A stretch of 8,322 bases of DNA from Clostridium_T sp040217795 (lineage in GTDB: Bacteria; Bacillota; Clostridia; Clostridiales; Clostridiaceae). The DNA lies in assembly GCA_040217795.1 (NCBI GenBank), contig JBEHWK010000141.1, forward strand, positions 1 through 8,322, read 5' to 3'. Under the pieces are notes generated by a model. The model ran no database searches and was not told the DNA's origin. It saw nothing but the letters and a program-made list of their open reading frames with translations. Position numbers and translations under genes: made by a program. Below, piece after piece: positions 6,453-8,322 of the stretch (positions are counted from its first letter, which is position 1; each line of letters begins with the position of its first letter).

Positions 6453-7196
6453 ATGAACTTTTCAAATCTGTTTTTATATTCTGCTGATTACTTCAGAAAT
6501 GAATCGATGTCAAAACCATACAAATCAATGGAAGAAGCATTTTCGTCCATTGAGAAGGCACTGGAAACTCTGAAAAAAAGCGAACTTATTTTCCATTACT
6601 TAATTTCAGATGCTCCCACTAAAGAAGAAAAAGATATTTTCATTACCCTTAAAAATGATAATATAAAGCACACTGCGTTTTTAAGGGAGATATACGCATT
6701 TTATAAAAAACAAAAATTCCCCCCAAAGGAATTTTCATATTTCATTAATTCCAAATCATATCCGGATGGTGTAAAAAAAGCCAGGCTCATCAACCTGGAA
6801 AAGATAGACATGCTTAGAGTAATAAGAGCAGGTATTCCTGATGGCTATTACAAAGATATGGTATTTGAAATACTCACAGATATTTTTATTGATACTTGTA
6901 AATTTGACCATATTCTTTATCTTAATTTAGAGAACAGTCTCACTTCACATGAAAACACAAGACAAACTAAAGAATTTACACCAGATGAACTTGCATCTTT
7001 TGATGGGTCCATGGGAAAACCTGCTTATGCAGCAGTCAATGGAATTGTTTATGATTTAAGCTATCAAGCAGCATGGGGAGGTGCTTCCCATTTTGGCTTA
7101 ATGGCAGGAATGGACTTAACTGACCAATTTGAAAAATGCCACAATGCCCCGGAAATCCTGAATAAACTCCCAAAGGTGGGTATACTCAAAAAATAG
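6453..7196 (+). CDS. Ferritin-like helical domain fused to a cytochrome b5-like heme-binding domain
   Basis: The product from ATG 6453 is 247 residues with no signal peptide or membrane segment, so probably cytosolic. Residues about 20-160 look like a helical bundle of the ferritin-like kind (SIEKALETLKKSELIFHYL, then NDNIKHTAFLREIYAFY, then DTCKFDHILYL). However, the E-x-x-H iron-ligand pairs are degraded: N70-I-K-H73 and K150-F-D-H153. A functional di-iron site is therefore doubtful. Residues about 174-247 are a clear cytochrome b5-like domain of the short bacterial heme/steroid-binding type (COG4892): FTPDELASFDG, GKPAYAAVNGIVYDLS, W..GASHFGLMAGMDLT and a C-terminal LPKVGILKK. H213 and H230 are candidate axial heme ligands. 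This suggests a redox or heme-binding role; substrate and partner are unknown. The gene stands alone, diverging from prmA and converging with the AIM24-like gene, and ends at a strong hairpin. Confidence 0.85.
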   Translation: MNFSNLFLYSADYFRNESMSKPYKSMEEAFSSIEKALETLKKSELIFHYLISDAPTKEEKDIFITLKNDNIKHTAFLREIYAFYKKQKFPPKEFSYFINSKSYPDGVKKARLINLEKIDMLRVIRAGIPDGYYKDMVFEILTDIFIDTCKFDHILYLNLENSLTSHENTRQTKEFTPDELASFDGSMGKPAYAAVNGIVYDLSYQAAWGGASHFGLMAGMDLTDQFEKCHNAPEILNKLPKVGILKK

Positions 7197-7214
7197 ATAA
7201 ATTCATAATAAAAT

Positions 7215-7243
7215 AAAGGAACCATTTCTGGTTCCTTTTCTTT
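7215..7243 (+). terminator. Terminator between convergent genes, probably bidirectional
   Basis: A 9-bp stem (AAAGGAACC with GGTTCCTTT, loop ATTTCT) starts 18 bases after the stop of the plus-strand gene and is followed by TTCTTT. On the minus strand the same stem is followed by TTTATTTTATT, so it can also end transcription of the AIM24-like gene, whose stop lies about 45 bases away. Confidence 0.85.
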
Positions 7244-7287
7244 ATAAAAAACTATAACTCTCTTCTTCTGCAAAGTCTGAATTCCTG

Positions 7288-8076
7288 CTAATTGTCGCCA
7301 TCTAAAAAATTCCCCAGAGTGCCCAGGATGCTTCCTTCTTCCCTTCCTGTCCTTCCGCCCATACCAGCTGACATCACTCTGGAAGCCAACCTGCTGAATG
7401 GCAGGCTTTGAATCCAAACCTTGCCTGGTCCCTTCAGAACAGCGTAAAAAATACCTTCTCCTCCAAAAAGGGCATTTTTAAATCCCCCCACAAATTGGAT
7501 ATCATAATCAACAGAATCTGTCATTGCAACAATACATCCCGTATCAATTTTAAGTGCCTGCCCTGGCAACAGTTCCTTTTCTATAACAGTGCCGCCAGCA
7601 TGAACAAATGCTATGCCATCTCCTTCAATTTTTTGAAGTATGAAGCCTTCCCCTCCAAAAATTCCGGCTCCAAATCGCTTTGTAAATGCAATATCAATTT
7701 TAGTTCCCTTCTGGGCACATAAAAAAGAGTCCTTCTGACAAATCAACCTTCCGCCATACTGTAAAAGGTGCATAGGCAATATTTTACCCGGATAAGGAGC
7801 TGCAAAAGAAACCATCCCTTTACCGCTGCCCTTATTGGTAAAAGTAGTCATGAATAAGCTCTCACCGGTTATAACTCTTTTTCCTGCTGAAAACAGCTTA
7901 CCCATAAATCCCCCCTCATTTGAACTTCCATCTCCAAACGAAGTCTGCATGTCAATAGAACTATCCATCATCATCATTGCCCCGGCTTCAGCTATCATAG
8001 TTTCATTGCTATCCAATAGAACTTCAACAAATTGCATATCATCGCCATGTATAACATAATCAATATTTTGAGCCAT
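7288..8076 (-). CDS. TIGR00266 / AIM24 family protein
   Basis: The product is 262 residues, in the range of the TIGR00266 family (related to the mitochondrial biogenesis protein AIM24), whose biochemical function is unknown. It is a repetitive all-beta protein rich in glycine. Family signatures visible are VEVLLDSNETMIAEAGAMMMMDSS... near 17-40, GKRVITGESLFMTTFTN near 65-81, the repeated F-G-G-E-G-(F/I) element at about 140-145 and 204-210, and KVWIQSLPFSRLASR at about 219-233. The C-terminal tail (GRTGREEGSILGTLGNFLDGD) is glycine-rich. There is no signal peptide. The ATG at 8074-8076 follows AAGGAGGGG. It appears to be a single-gene unit with its own promoter, ending at the bidirectional hairpin. 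I see no sequence or operon link to the housekeeping cluster. Confidence 0.93.
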   Translation of the reverse strand: MAQNIDYVIHGDDMQFVEVLLDSNETMIAEAGAMMMMDSSIDMQTSFGDGSSNEGGFMGKLFSAGKRVITGESLFMTTFTNKGSGKGMVSFAAPYPGKILPMHLLQYGGRLICQKDSFLCAQKGTKIDIAFTKRFGAGIFGGEGFILQKIEGDGIAFVHAGGTVIEKELLPGQALKIDTGCIVAMTDSVDYDIQFVGGFKNALFGGEGIFYAVLKGPGKVWIQSLPFSRLASRVMSAGMGGRTGREEGSILGTLGNFLDGDN

Positions 8077-8105
8077 CTTAACCCCTCCTTATATATCCTA
8101 CTTTA

Positions 8106-8134
8106 ATTTAACCAAATACATACTATATTTACAA
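8106..8134 (-). promoter_or_regulatory. Possible sigma-A promoter of the AIM24-family gene
   Basis: The minus strand has TTGTAA (8129-8134), a 17-base spacer and TTAAAT (8106-8111), each 4 of 6 matches to consensus. Transcription would start near 8099, about 22 bases before the ATG. The -35 lies only about 12 bases from the edge of the large GC-rich palindrome. Matches of this quality are common in AT-rich DNA. Confidence 0.35.
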
Positions 8135-8145
8135 CATATATTTAA

Positions 8146-8188
8146 TGCCCCGGGGGTGGTTCCAAATACTTGAACCACCCCCGGGGCA
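8146..8188. repeat. Perfect GC-rich inverted repeat (hairpin)
   Basis: The arms GCCCCGGGGGTGGTTC (8147-8162) and GAACCACCCCCGGGGC (8172-8187) pair perfectly over 16 bp, 17 with the flanking T-A, around a 9-base loop. It is very GC-rich within AT-rich surroundings. Neither strand has a T-run right after the stem, so it is not a standard intrinsic terminator, though it could end transcription arriving from the right or protect an RNA 3' end. It may instead be a short mobile palindrome or a protein-binding site upstream of the AIM24-family gene. Confidence 0.9.
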
Positions 8189-8262
8189 ATGTCATAAAGA
8201 TAAGAATACACAAAATGGAAAATAACTAAGTAAATATATAAGAAAAAGCTTGACTTTTCAGA
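8189..8262. other. Non-coding AT-rich DNA between two palindromes
   Basis: I see no gene here. The only notable string is TTGACT (8250-8255), a -35-like sequence on the plus strand, but no acceptable -10 follows at 16-18 bases. Confidence 0.5.
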
Positions 8263-8322
8263 ATCGCCCCAATAATCGATAAGGATACCTTTTTATTGGT
8301 ATAACTTAATCGACGGGGTGAT
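8263..8322. repeat. Large imperfect inverted repeat at the window edge
   Basis: About 21 base pairs can form in four blocks around an 8-base loop (TTTTTATT, 8290-8297). They are ATCGCCCC with GGGGTGAT (one wobble), TCGAT with ATCGA, AAG with CTT, and ATACC with GGTAT, separated by small bulges. The right arm reaches the last base, so it may extend beyond the window. This shape fits a structured RNA or a folded end of a mobile element. I could not assign it to a known family. Confidence 0.7.

Noticed and set aside
7064..7417. Minus-strand open frame of 117 codons spanning the convergent terminator
   Set aside because: It overlaps the cytochrome b5 domain gene and the end of the AIM24-family gene and crosses the terminator hairpin; no domain is recognisable.
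8250..8255. TTGACT as the -35 of a plus-strand promoter
   Set aside because: No acceptable -10 hexamer lies 16-18 bases downstream, and the region beyond folds into an inverted repeat with no gene visible in the window.
1..8322. tRNA, rRNA, CRISPR arrays, known riboswitches, transposases or phage genes
   Set aside because: None was seen by eye on either strand.

Overview
The window is AT-rich DNA from a spore-forming Firmicute, most likely a member of the Clostridia. The evidence is the conserved gene order prmA-rsmE-mtaB-hinT-rpsU-yqeY-yqfC-yqfD-yqfF, the sporulation-associated yqfC and yqfD genes, strong AGGAGG-type ribosome binding sites, and clostridial-looking proteins at the right-hand side. 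The exact genus is not determined.

Positions 1-5946 hold a minus-strand housekeeping cluster, transcribed from high to low coordinates. It begins with three translation-related modification enzymes: prmA (ribosomal protein L11 methylation), rsmE (16S rRNA m3U1498) and mtaB (ms2t6A37 of tRNA). These are followed by hinT (purine nucleoside phosphoramidase), rpsU (ribosomal protein bS21) and yqeY (GatB/YqeY-like). A textbook sigma-A promoter (TTGACA-N18-TATAAT) lies between hinT and rpsU. A good intrinsic terminator follows yqeY. yqfC, yqfD and the 5' end of yqfF (pgpH-type HD phosphohydrolase, cut by the window edge) then form a separate, tightly packed unit. phoH, which sits between yqfD and yqfF in Bacillus subtilis, is absent here.

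Positions 5947-6452 form a roughly 500-base spacer with no confident gene. It holds a plausible prmA promoter flanked by an 8-bp inverted repeat, and a small orphan reading frame on the minus strand that looks broken by one extra base. dnaJ, a common neighbour upstream of prmA, is not present.

Positions 6453-8076 hold two convergent genes. The plus-strand gene encodes a cytosolic protein with a helical ferritin-like N-terminal half joined to a cytochrome b5-like heme-binding C-terminal domain. The minus-strand gene encodes a TIGR00266/AIM24-family protein. A hairpin usable as a terminator on both strands lies between them.

Positions 8077-8322 are non-coding. They carry a probable promoter and two large inverted repeats: a perfect GC-rich 16-17 bp stem and an imperfect roughly 21-bp stem that reaches the window edge. 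Most of the window is ordinary. The fusion protein, the paired palindromes and the broken small ORF are the parts worth a second look; no clearly new multi-gene system is visible.
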